Assembly: GCF_000525995.1 (NCBI RefSeq)
Contig: NZ_AODL01000007.1
Location: forward strand, 62,001 to 126,000
DNA: 64,000 nt
Source of the DNA: Paenilisteria riparia FSL S10-1204
Lineage (GTDB): Bacteria > Bacillota > Bacilli > Lactobacillales > Listeriaceae
Direction: 5' to 3'
In this document: piece by piece, positions 38,073-47,920 of the stretch
Numbering within the stretch: the stretch's first letter is position 1
Layout of the letters: the number at the start of each line of letters is the position of its first letter
Made by a program: the position numbers and the translations under genes
Notes under the pieces: generated by a model
Databases searched by the model: none
Seen by the model: only the letters and a program-made list of their open reading frames with translations
What the model was told of the DNA's origin: nothing

Positions 38073-38528
38073 ATGCAAATTGTTCGATGGACAGAAAATG
38101 ATGTGATTCCTTATGATCTTCTATTTTTGGCGGACCCAGATAAAGATATAATCGACAGCTATTTCTTTCAATCTGATGTTTTTTTGCTAAAATTAGATAA
38201 AGACATTATTGGGATTGTTTGTATACAAAGTCGGATGAATACATCTGAAATTAGAAATATCTCCATATCTCCTGCTTATCAAGGTGCTCAATATGGAACA
38301 AGCTTAATAAAATATACTATGCAACACGCGAAAAAGATGCACGCAGACGTATTATTAGTTAAAACGGCTAATTCTAGTTTTCAAGCACTCGCTTTTTATA
38401 AAAAGATTGGCTTTGAAATTATTGGCAGTATACCTAATTATTTCGTCGAAAATTATACCCAACCCATTTGGGAAAATGGAATTCAAGCGCAAGATCAGAT
38501 TATTTTAGCGTTAAATATGCATGAGTAG
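38073..38528 (+). CDS. GNAT-family N-acetyltransferase
   Basis: 151 residues from the ATG at 38073 (GAGAGGTGATG); the longer frame upstream lacks a ribosome site. Acetyl-CoA motif ISPAYQGAQYGTSLIKY and the C-terminal strand FYKKIGFEIIG are clear. Substrate unknown. Stands alone. Confidence 0.8.
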   Translation: MQIVRWTENDVIPYDLLFLADPDKDIIDSYFFQSDVFLLKLDKDIIGIVCIQSRMNTSEIRNISISPAYQGAQYGTSLIKYTMQHAKKMHADVLLVKTANSSFQALAFYKKIGFEIIGSIPNYFVENYTQPIWENGIQAQDQIILALNMHE

Positions 38529-38728
38529 AGATTCTTATTTTTAGGATAATCTTTTAGCAAGAGATAAAAAACTTTTTAATATATAGTGTTTTTTTAACAT
38601 TTTCATCAATCTGTAACATATTACACTTATTTTTCTTGCCTAAAGTATACTATATGACTTTTTTTTTATTCTGAAACATCTTTATAATAGAGATAAGAAC
38701 AATCGTTAAAGAGAAGGGGAATAAAAAT

Positions 38729-39421
38729 ATGTATGTTGCCGATTTAGTAAAAAATTTTAATGGGGAGAAATTAATCGAGAAAATTACGGAGTTAGACATT
38801 CCGTACAAAACAGCTAGCTATAAGAAAAATGAACTCATTGTTGAGGAAGGAAAGATTGATACACATTTTTATATTATTGATTCTGGACTTGTCTCTTTTA
38901 GTGTGACGAATTCTGATAAGTTGCAGGTGATTACGCGCTTTTTAAACAGTAATTCTTGGTTTGGTAGTGCGAATTACCTTTTAGATTCTCCTTTTCAGTT
39001 TAATGTGACAGCTTTACGAGATACAAAAATCAGAATTTATAACCGAAATGATATTCTTCGCCTTTTCCAGTCAGATTCTGATGGGTTCTGGTTCTTGTAT
39101 TTTGATGGCTATACACAAATGCATGAACGTAATGCTTTGATAGAGATTGCACATCATAATCCGCGTCGCCGTTTAATTTCAGCACTGCTGTATATTGCGA
39201 ATACGGTAGGTATTAAGACAGATGATGGTATTAGTTTTCCACGTGGCATTACGCAGAACCATTTGGCCTTAGTATCTCAAGTGCCTAGAACACGAGCTAA
39301 TGTGGAATTACAGAAATTACGCGAGCAAGGGATTATTCGATTAAAGCCTAAGCCAACTGTTATTCTTGATATTTTAAAACTACGTGAGCAGTTAGAAATA
39401 CATCGTACGCCTCGCCCATAA
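38729..39421 (+). CDS. Crp/Fnr-family transcription regulator (PrfA-like class)
   Basis: 230 residues. N-terminal cyclic-nucleotide-binding-fold beta barrel (about 20-115, ELIVEEGKIDTHFYIIDSGLVSF), dimer helix, and a C-terminal winged HTH (RGITQNHLALVSQVPRTRANVELQKL). No Cys cluster for an Fe-S centre. Listeria encodes many such regulators. Preceded by a TATAAT (about 38680) with weak -35. The 200-bp upstream gap is AT-rich with nothing else recognised. Targets unknown. Confidence 0.88.
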   Translation: MYVADLVKNFNGEKLIEKITELDIPYKTASYKKNELIVEEGKIDTHFYIIDSGLVSFSVTNSDKLQVITRFLNSNSWFGSANYLLDSPFQFNVTALRDTKIRIYNRNDILRLFQSDSDGFWFLYFDGYTQMHERNALIEIAHHNPRRRLISALLYIANTVGIKTDDGISFPRGITQNHLALVSQVPRTRANVELQKLREQGIIRLKPKPTVILDILKLREQLEIHRTPRP

Positions 39422-39423
39422 AC

Positions 39424-39482
39424 AAAAAATAGAGAATCAAGTGTTCGATATTGAAAATCGATACTTTGTTCTCTATTTTTGT
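39424..39482. terminator. Bidirectional terminator
   Basis: AAAAATAGAGAA/TTCTCTATTTTT stem between the regulator and the convergent thioredoxin-like gene. Confidence 0.75.
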
Positions 39483-39932
39483 TTCTGTAGCCATTCTTTT
39501 ATTTGTGTGGTGTCATCTAAGTCCCCTTTATAGCGATCGGTTTCAAGGCCTCTTGTGTAGTAAATCAAAGTCGGGACTACATGGACATTCATTTGTTTGA
39601 TGATTTCTGTATAATTCTTGTCGGCTTTACGAGCGGAGTCGGTGTTGTAATAGTAGCCTTGGCGCTTGGTTGCTTCCAAGGCTTTGCGCAATTTCTTTTG
39701 AAATGGGTCACAATCTGGGCAAGTGGGACGTCCAACATATACATAGCCAGTTTTTTTTATCTGATAAGATTTGTCTCATTTGGATGTTAGTAATTTCACG
39801 CAATGCTTGCTGATTTGCTTCTGCTTTCGTGGCAGCTAAATTTTTGGCATGGGTATCTACAATTAACTGGATACCTATAATAAACAGAGCCAAAGTGACG
39901 ATGGTAAGTAAGATGACTTTATATTTCTTAAT
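39473..39932 (-). CDS. Membrane-anchored thioredoxin-like protein (one-base insertion)
   Basis: N-terminal membrane helix (YKVILLTIVTLALFIIGIQL), then a thioredoxin fold. After SDKK the frame must drop one A from a run of eight to give TGYVYVGRPTCPDCDPFQKKL, with redox motif CPDC, and continue to VHVVPTLIYYTRG (cis-Pro) and the stop at 39473. About 152 residues. The AGAGGAGG ribosome site is ten bases before an ATT codon (39932-39930), and no ATG/GTG/TTG sits at a suitable distance: a rare start, or a sequence error. Resembles bacteriocin-transport accessory/thioredoxin family proteins. Confidence 0.75.
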
Positions 39933-39960
39933 TTCTAATATACCTCCTCTTTTGCAAAAT

Positions 39961-39993
39961 AAAAACGAGCAGTGAGACAAGTTGCTCGTTTTT
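39961..39993 (-). terminator. Terminator after glmM
   Basis: AAAAACGAGCA/TGCTCGTTTTT stem followed by T-rich sequence on the minus strand. Confidence 0.85.
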
Positions 39994-40001
39994 ATTCGTT
40001 T

Positions 40002-41348
40002 TTATAGGCCCATTTCGTCGATAACGACTTTTGCGATGTTGTCACAGAAACGTTCTGTGTCTTCAGCTGAAGCGGCCTCTACCATTACACGAACAAGGGG
40101 CTCTGTTCCTGATGGACGAACCAAAACACGACCGTTACCGTTCATTTCTGCCTCTACTTCTGAGATAGCGGCATGAACCTTGGTATTTTCGGTAACGTGA
40201 TTTTTATCGGTAACGCGAATGTTTACTAATTTTTGGGGGAAAGTTTGCATTTCTGATGCTAGTTCAGATAATTTCTTCCCTGATTCTTTCATAACGTTGA
40301 CTAGTTGGATACCTGTTAGAAGACCATCGCCAGTAGTGATATGGTCTAAAAATACGATGTGACCAGATTGTTCCCCACCGAGGCTGTATTGGCCTTCGCG
40401 CATTGCTTCCACAACGTAACGGTCGCCTACTGCTGTTTGGATTGTTTTAATTCCTAGTTCTTCAAGGCCTTTGTAGAAGCCTAGATTACTCATAACTGTA
40501 GATACGAGCGTGTTGTTTGTTAAGCGCCCTTGTGCTTTTAGATGTTTCGCACAGATGAACATGATTTTGTCACCATCTACGATTTCGCCGTTCTCATCCA
40601 CTGCGATAACACGGTCACCGTCACCATCAAATGCAAGACCTACATCGGCGTTCTTCTCTTTTACAAATTCGGCCAATTTCTCTGGATGTGTAGAACCCAC
40701 GCCAGCATTGATATTTAAACCGTTCGGAGATGAACCCATCGAACTCGTATCAGCATCTAGGTCGGCAAATAAGTGTGTTGCGAGTGAGGAAGTGGCTCCG
40801 TTTGCGCAATCTAGGGCTACATGTAGGCCAGTGAAACCATTGTCTACTGTTTGTTTTAGATACTGTAGGTATTTCTGTTTGCCTTCGAAATAATCGCTGA
40901 CTGTTCCAAGTCCGTCGTCACTTGGGCGTGGTAATTCGTCTGCGCCACCGTCAAGAAGTGCTTCGATCTCTAATTCTTGATCATCGGAAAGCTTAAAGCC
41001 ATCCGAACCAAAGAATTTGATACCATTATCTTCTACTGGATTATGTGAAGCAGAAATCATAACACTTGCTGCCGCGCCTTGCGCTTTTGTTAAGTAAGCC
41101 ACTCCTGGTGTAGAGATAACGCCTAAACGCATCACTTCGATTCCTACTGAAACAAGACCTGCGATTAATGCTGATTCTAGCATTTCACCGGAGATTCGTG
41201 TATCTCTAGCAACTAAAACTTTTGGATGTTCACCAACGTGTTTTGTTAGTATATAACCTCCAAATCTGCCTAAACGAAAAGCTAATTCTGGAGATAATTC
41301 TTTATTTGCGACGCCTCTAACACCATCAGTACCAAAATATTTTCCCAT
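40002..41348 (-). CDS. glmM: Phosphoglucosamine mutase
   Basis: 448 residues from [12 protein letters not shown] at 41348 (AAGGAG upstream). Converts GlcN-6-P to GlcN-1-P, the step after GlmS. Phosphoserine Ser101 is in [13 protein letters not shown]; the metal loop is DGDGDR; the sugar-binding loop is GGEQSGH; the phosphate-binding loop is [10 protein letters not shown]. The conserved neighbourhood cdaA-cdaR-glmM is kept, though a hairpin and about 200 bp separate it from cdaR. GlmM is known to bind and inhibit CdaA in Firmicutes. Confidence 0.96.
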   Translation of the reverse strand: MGKYFGTDGVRGVANKELSPELAFRLGRFGGYILTKHVGEHPKVLVARDTRISGEMLESALIAGLVSVGIEVMRLGVISTPGVAYLTKAQGAAASVMISASHNPVEDNGIKFFGSDGFKLSDDQELEIEALLDGGADELPRPSDDGLGTVSDYFEGKQKYLQYLKQTVDNGFTGLHVALDCANGATSSLATHLFADLDADTSSMGSSPNGLNINAGVGSTHPEKLAEFVKEKNADVGLAFDGDGDRVIAVDENGEIVDGDKIMFICAKHLKAQGRLTNNTLVSTVMSNLGFYKGLEELGIKTIQTAVGDRYVVEAMREGQYSLGGEQSGHIVFLDHITTGDGLLTGIQLVNVMKESGKKLSELASEMQTFPQKLVNIRVTDKNHVTENTKVHAAISEVEAEMNGNGRVLVRPSGTEPLVRVMVEAASAEDTERFCDNIAKVVIDEMGL

Positions 41349-41501
41349 TTTATAATTCGCTCCTTCTTTCATTGCAGGGCCAGTTTTTTCACTTTCGTGC
41401 GGTTACATGGTAGTGACCAGCCTTCTTATGTCATTGCTTTTTTCTTGTGTATCTTTATTATACCTGTTTTTAATGTAATTTACACGTAATCTTATGTAAA
41501 T

Positions 41502-41541
41502 GCCCGATGAAAGATCTAGTTTCCTAGGAAAATCACCGGGC
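41502..41541. terminator. Hairpin between cdaR and glmM
   Basis: GCCCGATGA/TCACCGGGC arms (41502-41510 with 41533-41541, one G-U pair). Directly after the cdaR stop; without a strong T tract on the minus side it may only attenuate read-through to glmM. Confidence 0.5.
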
Positions 41542-41547
41542 TTTTGT

Positions 41548-42973
41548 CTAGCTGTGATCTTGTTTTGAAGCATCTGCAACCTTTTTCACAACTTGAATTT
41601 CTGCTTTCGATTGTGTCAAGGTAAAAGTGAAGCTAGACGCTAAACCGTGAACAGCAAGTGGAACTGTGTGTATTCCTTCTTGCAAATTGGTTAAATCCGC
41701 TACGATATTAAAATCGCTACGCTCCACAGTATCGATTTCTTTTTGAGAGCCATTAATGGTGATATTGACTTTCCCGCTTGCGGGGTCAATGAATGTTGTA
41801 TTGAATGATTCTGAGTTACTAAGTCCAGTAATAGTAATTGGTACATCTCGAAATTCGGTAGATGCTTGCTTGTCTTCGGTATCAGATTTGTCATCGTCCG
41901 TTGCGTCTTTGTCGTCTTTTGCCGGTGGTGTAGTGTTGTCTGTTTTTGGAGTTTTGTCTGCTGGTGCTTCCGGTGTTTGACCAGAGCTCTTATTGACATC
42001 GTTGTTTGAACTCTGGTCATTCTGCTTTTTTGTGGTTTTTATTTTTACTTTGACAAATGTTGGGTTCACCGATGTTGCACCTGTCGGAACTGGTACTTTT
42101 ACTTCTATGGTTTTATCGCCAGTGATTTGTGTTACATCAATTGGAATAGTTATTTGTTCAATATCATCGGTTACACTTTCTGGTGCAATAACGGTGACTT
42201 TGTTGTCTTCTGATGTAAGGCTTGAGATTGCGACAGTTTTGTCGGCTGGATTGCCACTTTGTTGGAATCGTAGTGGTACCGTTTTTCCTATTTTGGAAAC
42301 TGGCACGCTCACATCGACTTGACCAGGTTCTATTTCTACATCTAGTTTATTGAGGCTTGCGTCAAAAGCACTAACGGTCGCCGTTGTATCGAAGTCACTT
42401 TTCTGATCCTTCTCATCTGAAATGGTTGCTTTAACATATGCAATTTGGTCTAGCACTTCTTGAGAACCTGTGATGGATACTTTTTTCGGATTAACTTTGG
42501 CCGTTCCAGCTTGATAGCCCTCAGCAATGACTGATTTATTGAGCTCAGCCTCCACGGAATATCTCTTCGTTACTTTTTCCGCAATGGTTACTTTAGCAGT
42601 TGCTGGATTGATAGTTGCTTTCAAACGATCTGAGAGGCCTTTCAGTTTGGATTTTAACATTTTGTGTCCCAGTTTTAGCTTTTTTCAAATCGATGTAAGC
42701 TATTAAGTTCGACTGCGACTTGGCAAGTTGTACAAGACCTTTGGAACCTGTTACAGTAACATCTACGGTATCTGGAACACCCGAAACGGTCATCTCGTCT
42801 TTGTCATAGTAAACTTCAACGGGTACATTGTTGATAACATCTACATAAGTACCACTTTCTCCTATGTTAATCGCTTTATCGCTGGATGATGTGATGTAGG
42901 TGAAAAGGACAGCCGCAAAAATAAGCGAAATAATACGAACAGACCATTTGTTGGATAATATGCGGTCCATCAT
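41548..42973 (-). CDS. cdaR: CdaR, YbbR-domain regulator of CdaA (one-base insertion)
   Basis: Single N-terminal membrane helix (WSVRIISLIFAAVLFTYIT) and extracellular YbbR repeats. The frame breaks near 42641: the first frame reads KTGTQNVKIQTE and the second continues GLSDRLKATINPATAKVTI; removing one A joins them. Later comes a hydrophilic Asp/Lys/Thr/Pro-rich linker (SNNDVNKSSGQTPEAPADK and following), then a last YbbR domain. Corrected length is about 474 residues. The start overlaps cdaA by four bases. CdaR modulates c-di-AMP synthesis. Sequence error likely. Confidence 0.92.
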
Positions 42974-43791
42974 TGCTTACGACCCCCTTTCCATTTTGTG
43001 AAGACTGAGGGTTTCTTTTGAGTAGGTACAACTAGTTCTTGCTCCAAAATTTCATGCAAACGTTCTGGTGTTACTTCGCGGAATAGTTCTCCGCCCTTTG
43101 TTATCGAAATGCCACCTGTCTCTTCGGAAACAATGACTGTTAAAGAATCAGTGACTTCACTAATTCCTAGTGCCGCACGATGTCTTGTCCCAAGTTCTTT
43201 GGAAAGAAACGGACTATCTGATAGTGGTAAATAACCAGCGGCTGCAGCGATTTTATTGTTTTTAATAATTACTGCGCCATCATGGAGTGGTGTGTTTGGA
43301 ATGAAAATATTAATAAGCAATTGGGATGAAATATCAGCATCCAGTGAGATTCCTGTCTCGATGTAATCGTCAAGCCCAGTGCCACGCTCAATAGATATTA
43401 ACGCACCAATACGGCGTTTTCCCATATAGCTCACTGACTTCTCAATGGAATCGATTAAGAACATTTGCTCTTTCTCACGCTTAGAACCAGCTTTCGAGAT
43501 GAAACTACCGCGTCCAAGCGTTTCTAACGCACGACGTAATTCGGGTTGGAAAATAATAATAATAGCTAAAAATCCCCAAGTCAATATTTGATCGGTAATC
43601 CATCCTACTGTTTGGAGGTTTAACACAATACTTAGTAATTTGACAATGATAATGATAAAAATGCCTTTTAAAAGTTGCACTGCTTTCGTGCCACGAATTA
43701 ACATAATTAATTTATAAATTACAAACCATACTACCAAAATGTCAATTACATTCGATAAATAATGAAAAATTGATCCGTCTGGAAAGGACAT
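42970..43791 (-). CDS. cdaA: Diadenylate cyclase CdaA (DacA)
   Basis: 273 residues from MSFPDGSIFHYLS at 43791 (GGAGG seven bases upstream). Three N-terminal membrane helices, then the DAC domain with DGA (171-173) and RHR (203-205) motifs. Makes the essential messenger c-di-AMP from two ATP. First gene of the cdaA-cdaR pair. Known effectors of its product include KtrCD and KimA, both represented in this window. Confidence 0.96.
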   Translation of the reverse strand: MSFPDGSIFHYLSNVIDILVVWFVIYKLIMLIRGTKAVQLLKGIFIIIIVKLLSIVLNLQTVGWITDQILTWGFLAIIIIFQPELRRALETLGRGSFISKAGSKREKEQMFLIDSIEKSVSYMGKRRIGALISIERGTGLDDYIETGISLDADISSQLLINIFIPNTPLHDGAVIIKNNKIAAAAGYLPLSDSPFLSKELGTRHRAALGISEVTDSLTVIVSEETGGISITKGGELFREVTPERLHEILEQELVVPTQKKPSVFTKWKGGRKQ

Positions 43792-43875
43792 ATATTCGCC
43801 TCCAATTTCAAAAAGCAAGTCTACATTCCGTTACTGCTTTACATAGTTAAGCTAAAGAAAATGCTTATACCTGCC

Positions 43876-43884
43876 ATTATAGCA
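43876..43884 (-). promoter_or_regulatory. Extended -10 promoter of cdaA
   Basis: TGCTATAAT on the minus strand (TGn extended -10), with a weak -35 TTTTTC 18 bp upstream of the hexamer. Confidence 0.55.
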
Positions 43885-43954
43885 TAGATTATGTAGGGGG
43901 AAAAAGATTTGAGTCACACAAATTAGGGAAAGATTTTCTAAAGAAATGTTAAAG

Positions 43955-43990
43955 TAAAAAGTCGTAGAAACACTTCATTGCTTCTACGAC
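43955..43990 (-). terminator. Terminator of the PTS operon
   Basis: Perfect GTCGTAGAA/TTCTACGAC stem (43961-43969 with 43982-43990), then TTTTTAC on the minus strand. Confidence 0.88.
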
Positions 43991-43998
43991 TTCCAAAA

Positions 43999-44202
43999 TC
44001 ATTTTTGTTTTAATGCTTCTCGCTCTTCTAGTAGTTCTTTAAAACTCCGATTGCGTTTCGGATATTTCTTGCGATAGAAATGTTGGGCAATGACTGCGAA
44101 GACAAGAGCAAATCCGATTAGCAGAAACTGACTTTGCAAGGAACCAACAATCAATAATGCCGCACTAATAAAAATACTTAAATTAAACAGCCATTTATCC
44201 AT
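43999..44202 (-). CDS. Small membrane protein at the end of the PTS operon
   Basis: 67 residues after AGAGGAG. Two close hydrophobic helices (about 5-40), then a strongly basic tail (FYRKKYPKRNRSFKELLEEREALKQK). It begins 6 bp after the aldolase stop and ends just before the operon terminator. Not recognised. Confidence 0.7.
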   Translation of the reverse strand: MDKWLFNLSIFISAALLIVGSLQSQFLLIGFALVFAVIAQHFYRKKYPKRNRSFKELLEEREALKQK

Positions 44203-44208
44203 TGAAAT

Positions 44209-44859
44209 CTACTCCTCTAAGTTGTAATGTAGCGCTTTATCATGCTCGATTTTTTGAATATTTAGAGCGTCAAAAACAAGTGCTTTTTCTGCGATGTATG
44301 CATTGTATTCGATTCGCTCTAGTAAATCATATGCTTTGTGTAAGCTTGTGTCCAGGACTACGATGCCATGTTTGTTAAGTAGACTTGCACTCGGAACTGC
44401 TTTGTCGCCAAGTGCAATCACGTGTGCGCGAACAATTTCAGCTAACTCTGGGCTTGTAGCTGGGGCAAAGTCAAGTGTTGGGATGACACCGAGCTTTTGT
44501 GTTGCTTCCGTCAGGTTTGGCAGTTCCATGCCGAGTGTTGCAAATAGCATCGATTCTTTCGGATGCGCGTGAAGTACACAGCCAACGTTCGGATTTTCCG
44601 TGTAGCAAGCTCGATGTAAATTAATTTCACGCGTTACCCGCCCGTCTCCTTCCACTACTTCGTTATTATTGTCCACAACAAGAATTTCATACGGTGACAA
44701 ATCGCATAACCGTGCCTGACTCATCAATGTAGGTGTCATAATAATGTGTTCTTCGTTCATGCGAACCGATACGTTTCCTCCTGCTGCATTCGTTTCAAAG
44801 CGGTCAAACATTACCTTTACTATTTTTGCTAAATCGGCACGTTCTTTTTCATATAACAT
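44209..44859 (-). CDS. Class II (AraD/FucA-type) sugar-phosphate aldolase
   Basis: 216 residues of the zinc-dependent AraD/FucA fold. Metal ligands His97, His99 (HAHPKE) and His164 (NKHGIVV); catalytic Glu probably Glu78 (TREIN). The family cleaves ketose-1-phosphates (fuculose, rhamnulose, 5-deoxyribulose types) or epimerises ribulose-5-P. Together with the kinase upstream it should split the sugar phosphate delivered by the PTS into DHAP and an aldehyde; the exact substrate cannot be read from sequence. Confidence 0.82.
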   Translation of the reverse strand: MLYEKERADLAKIVKVMFDRFETNAAGGNVSVRMNEEHIIMTPTLMSQARLCDLSPYEILVVDNNNEVVEGDGRVTREINLHRACYTENPNVGCVLHAHPKESMLFATLGMELPNLTEATQKLGVIPTLDFAPATSPELAEIVRAHVIALGDKAVPSASLLNKHGIVVLDTSLHKAYDLLERIEYNAYIAEKALVFDALNIQKIEHDKALHYNLEE

Positions 44860-44863
44860 CTGC

Positions 44864-45787
44864 TTACATCTCCTTTATTTCTACTTGTTCTTGCAAAATT
44901 TCTGCTTCTACTAGGCTAAACGTCGAACTATCGGAGTGCATCACTTTACTAGCAGAGCATCCTGTAGCTCTTTTCAAAACTTCACTTAATGGCAATTGTT
45001 TGGCAAGACTTGCGATAAAAGCTCCGACAAAACAATCTCCAGCTCCGGTATCGCTTTTTTCTGTGACTTGGGGGGCAGTAACGCGATACAGTTTGCCATC
45101 ATGCGCGCAGTAGGAACCATCTTTCCCCAGTGAAACGACTAAATAACGAATTTGTTTGGCAAGGTGTCTGATAGCCGATTCCATATCTTCCATCTCATTT
45201 ACGAGCAATGCTTTGATTTCATCCTCATTCGGCTTGATAAAATCAACACCATACTCGGCGGCTAATTGTAAGAAATCTCCTGATACGTCACAACCAATGA
45301 AGCACCCCGTTTCCTGTAAAACCTTCAGGAGCTCCTCGAAGTCTGCCAGCGTAAAGCCAGGCGGTGGCGAACCCGCGATAATCGCCATATCATTTGGCGT
45401 CACCTTTCTTCGAATCTGCATCAGCATTGCTTGTTTATTCGCCATACTTACTTGAAAACCGCCTTCTGGCATCATAATGCTACCACTTGAAGCTTCACTA
45501 ATAATGACAAAGCTAGTCCGTGTCGCCACACCTTCTTCCATCAGAAAATCATGCGAAATCCGCTTTTCAGCAAGAATCCGATATAGCTGTTCTTTATTTT
45601 GCGAGCCGATGAAACCGAGCGCTTCGTTTGGAACCCCAAATTTACTAAGAACACCAGAAACGTGAAGCCCCTTCCCGCCACAATCCCATGCTGTTTTTAA
45701 AATTCGATTCGTTTTCCGTTTTTGCACATCCTCTTTCACAAACAACAACTGGTCAATTGCAGGATTAAGCGTAATTGTATAAATCAT
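44864..45787 (-). CDS. PfkB-family 1-phosphofructokinase/tagatose-6-phosphate kinase
   Basis: 307 residues. N-terminal ITLNPAIDQ and GGKGLHVS signatures of the FruK/LacC group; C-terminal DTGAGDCFVGAF with catalytic Asp251. Phosphorylates a ketohexose phosphate to a bisphosphate. It overlaps the EIIC gene by four bases and precedes the aldolase by 4 bp, so its substrate is the PTS product. LacC versus FruK specificity is undetermined. Confidence 0.85.
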   Translation of the reverse strand: MIYTITLNPAIDQLLFVKEDVQKRKTNRILKTAWDCGGKGLHVSGVLSKFGVPNEALGFIGSQNKEQLYRILAEKRISHDFLMEEGVATRTSFVIISEASSGSIMMPEGGFQVSMANKQAMLMQIRRKVTPNDMAIIAGSPPPGFTLADFEELLKVLQETGCFIGCDVSGDFLQLAAEYGVDFIKPNEDEIKALLVNEMEDMESAIRHLAKQIRYLVVSLGKDGSYCAHDGKLYRVTAPQVTEKSDTGAGDCFVGAFIASLAKQLPLSEVLKRATGCSASKVMHSDSSTFSLVEAEILQEQVEIKEM

Positions 45788-47130
45788 CCCAGTTGCTCCA
45801 ATTCCGCCGTTCGTTTGCGCATCACTTTAACATAGAAGACAAGCAATACGATCCAACCTGCGAGCATGAGTAATCCAATAATTGAGAAACGGCTTGCCTC
45901 TGCCATTACGTAACGGAAAACAGGATATTCAATCGTACTCCATGTAATTTCCTGACCAGTTTTTAAAGAGATTGCTTTTGTTGAATTGGCCAAATCTGTA
46001 ATTGTTCCTGCGAAAAACGTGGCGACATATAGAAAAATAGGTGTTGTAATAACGCCTAAAATAATCATTCGCAATAAATTGCCACCCGTCACAACAAGCG
46101 CTGGGGCACAAAGAGAAATATTTAAAATTCCTGCAAAAGGTAATACACCGTTTCCTGGTAAAATAAGTGCAAAAATGAGCGTCACAGGAACCATCACGAC
46201 AATCGCAACCCATACTTCACTACATCCTGCTAAAATCGGCCAATCAAGTCCAATAAACAGCTCCCGATTCTTAAAGCGTTTCTTCATAAATTCAGAAATG
46301 CCGTCCGATAAAGGTGATAAAGCTTGCATAAACAACTTAGCTACCATCGGGAATAGCGTCAACGCAGCCGCAGCCTGCATCGCAAGCATTAATGCCTTCG
46401 CAACATCGTATCCTGCTGCAATCCCAAGTAGCAAACCGACGATGAAACCCATCACATGATTCTCCGCAAAAATACCAATTTTATCTTTCAGTGCGTTGGC
46501 GTCCATGTTTTTCCGTAACGCTGGAATTTTCTTCAGCAACCAGTCAATCGGCATCAACACCACGCAGAAAATCATCATACTATGCGACACTGTAACACCC
46601 GGAATACCATTTAGCTCTTGAATTTGACGCTGGTTCGCATCACATAAAATCAGTTCCACAACAACCTGCACTGCTGCCACGATAAACGCCAAATACACAT
46701 TATGCGTCACGCCAACAATCAATACCGCCGTCAAAATTTTGCCCCAAACATTCCATAAATCCACATTCAGCGTTTTCGTTGCATTAAACACTAACATCAC
46801 CGCATTAATTCCAAGCTGTAGCGGGAACATCAAAAAAGCAAGTGGCCAAGCCCAAGCAAGCGTCGCCATCGAAGTCCAGCCACCATCTAAAATCGTTAAC
46901 TGAATCCCTGTTCGTTCTGCCAAGCCTTGCGCAGCTGGGGTCAACGCCTCGATCATAAAACCAATAACAACATTCATTCCGAGGAAAGCAACCCCTAGAA
47001 TTATCCCGGCACTAACCGCGTCTCTCACCTTCATCCGCACAATCAAACCAATAATAATCATTAAAGCCGGTACAAAAACAGCCGCACCTAAGTTCAATAT
47101 AAATTCAACAACCGATTGCAATGATCCCAT
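45784..47130 (-). CDS. PTS EIIC, galactitol (GatC) type
   Basis: 448 residues with about 11 membrane helices. GatC-family segments: GGWTSMATLAWAWPLAFLMFPLQ, GVTHNVYLA and LPGNGVLPFAG. Transports and, with EIIB, phosphorylates a polyol or related sugar (galactitol, arabitol or similar). 29 bp after EIIB. The Cys/His phosphorylation sites are on the separate EIIA and EIIB genes. Confidence 0.87.
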   Translation of the reverse strand: MGSLQSVVEFILNLGAAVFVPALMIIIGLIVRMKVRDAVSAGIILGVAFLGMNVVIGFMIEALTPAAQGLAERTGIQLTILDGGWTSMATLAWAWPLAFLMFPLQLGINAVMLVFNATKTLNVDLWNVWGKILTAVLIVGVTHNVYLAFIVAAVQVVVELILCDANQRQIQELNGIPGVTVSHSMMIFCVVLMPIDWLLKKIPALRKNMDANALKDKIGIFAENHVMGFIVGLLLGIAAGYDVAKALMLAMQAAAALTLFPMVAKLFMQALSPLSDGISEFMKKRFKNRELFIGLDWPILAGCSEVWVAIVVMVPVTLIFALILPGNGVLPFAGILNISLCAPALVVTGGNLLRMIILGVITTPIFLYVATFFAGTITDLANSTKAISLKTGQEITWSTIEYPVFRYVMAEASRFSIIGLLMLAGWIVLLVFYVKVMRKRTAELEQLG

Positions 47131-47159
47131 TTTGTCACAACTCCCTGTTTCTTATATTT

Positions 47160-47438
47160 TTATTGTAGTGCTTTAATTAGCTTCTCTGTCTCTTCGTCCA
47201 TCCCCATGCCTGTCAAAAATGCAATGCCATTGAGTGTTGGTATATCATACTCCTTACTTGGCTTCGTAATGGCAACATATGCGTCACTTGTCCGAATATG
47301 TTGCTCTAACGATTTGATATCCACGGCCTCCACATTCACTTTTACGCCACGTTCTTTCAAAATTCGGTCTACCTTAGAAGCTACCGTTTGGCTTGTTGCC
47401 ACTCCAGAACCACATGCTACGATTACTTTTTTCATCAT
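47160..47438 (-). CDS. PTS EIIB, galactitol type
   Basis: 92 residues. Phosphocysteine Cys9 in VACGSGVATSQT, the lactose/galactitol EIIB fold. Overlaps EIIA by four bases. Confidence 0.9.
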   Translation of the reverse strand: MMKKVIVACGSGVATSQTVASKVDRILKERGVKVNVEAVDIKSLEQHIRTSDAYVAITKPSKEYDIPTLNGIAFLTGMGMDEETEKLIKALQ

Positions 47439-47920
47439 TTCGTCACCCTTCCAAATTGTTTTTTCAAAAAAGTTACTAGTTCTTGCGGCTGCTCTTGTTG
47501 TCTTAGCGCCTCAACAAACGTCTCATCGGCAAACTTCTCCATCATCATCGCCAAAAGAGGCACTTGTCCTGCCGCATCTTTAATACCTAAAATAAAGATC
47601 ATTTCCGCGTCCACCCATTTATCCGTCGTACCCATCTGAACGAACGAAAGTGGTTTTGCTAACTTGCTAACTGCCACAAACGGGCGCTTCACATGCATCG
47701 TGTCCGTATGTGGAATTGCAATGGTGATGCCATTCATCTCTAGCCCAGTCGGAAAAATACGTTCTCTTTCTATAATCGCTGTTTCAAAAGACGGTGCCAC
47801 ATAGCCATCGCGCGTTAAAATCTCAGCAAATTGCTCAAAGAAAGCCGTTTGACTATCACACACTACCTCCGTCAACGTAATCTCCTCCTGAAACAAATCG
47901 TCAAACACCAACTGTCTCAA
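47435..47920 (-). CDS. PTS EIIA, fructose/galactitol type
   Basis: 161 residues. Phosphohistidine His71 in ITIAIPHTDTMHV. It overlaps the regulator gene by four bases at its start and EIIB at its end. Confidence 0.9.
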   Translation of the reverse strand: MRQLVFDDLFQEEITLTEVVCDSQTAFFEQFAEILTRDGYVAPSFETAIIERERIFPTGLEMNGITIAIPHTDTMHVKRPFVAVSKLAKPLSFVQMGTTDKWVDAEMIFILGIKDAAGQVPLLAMMMEKFADETFVEALRQQEQPQELVTFLKKQFGRVTK

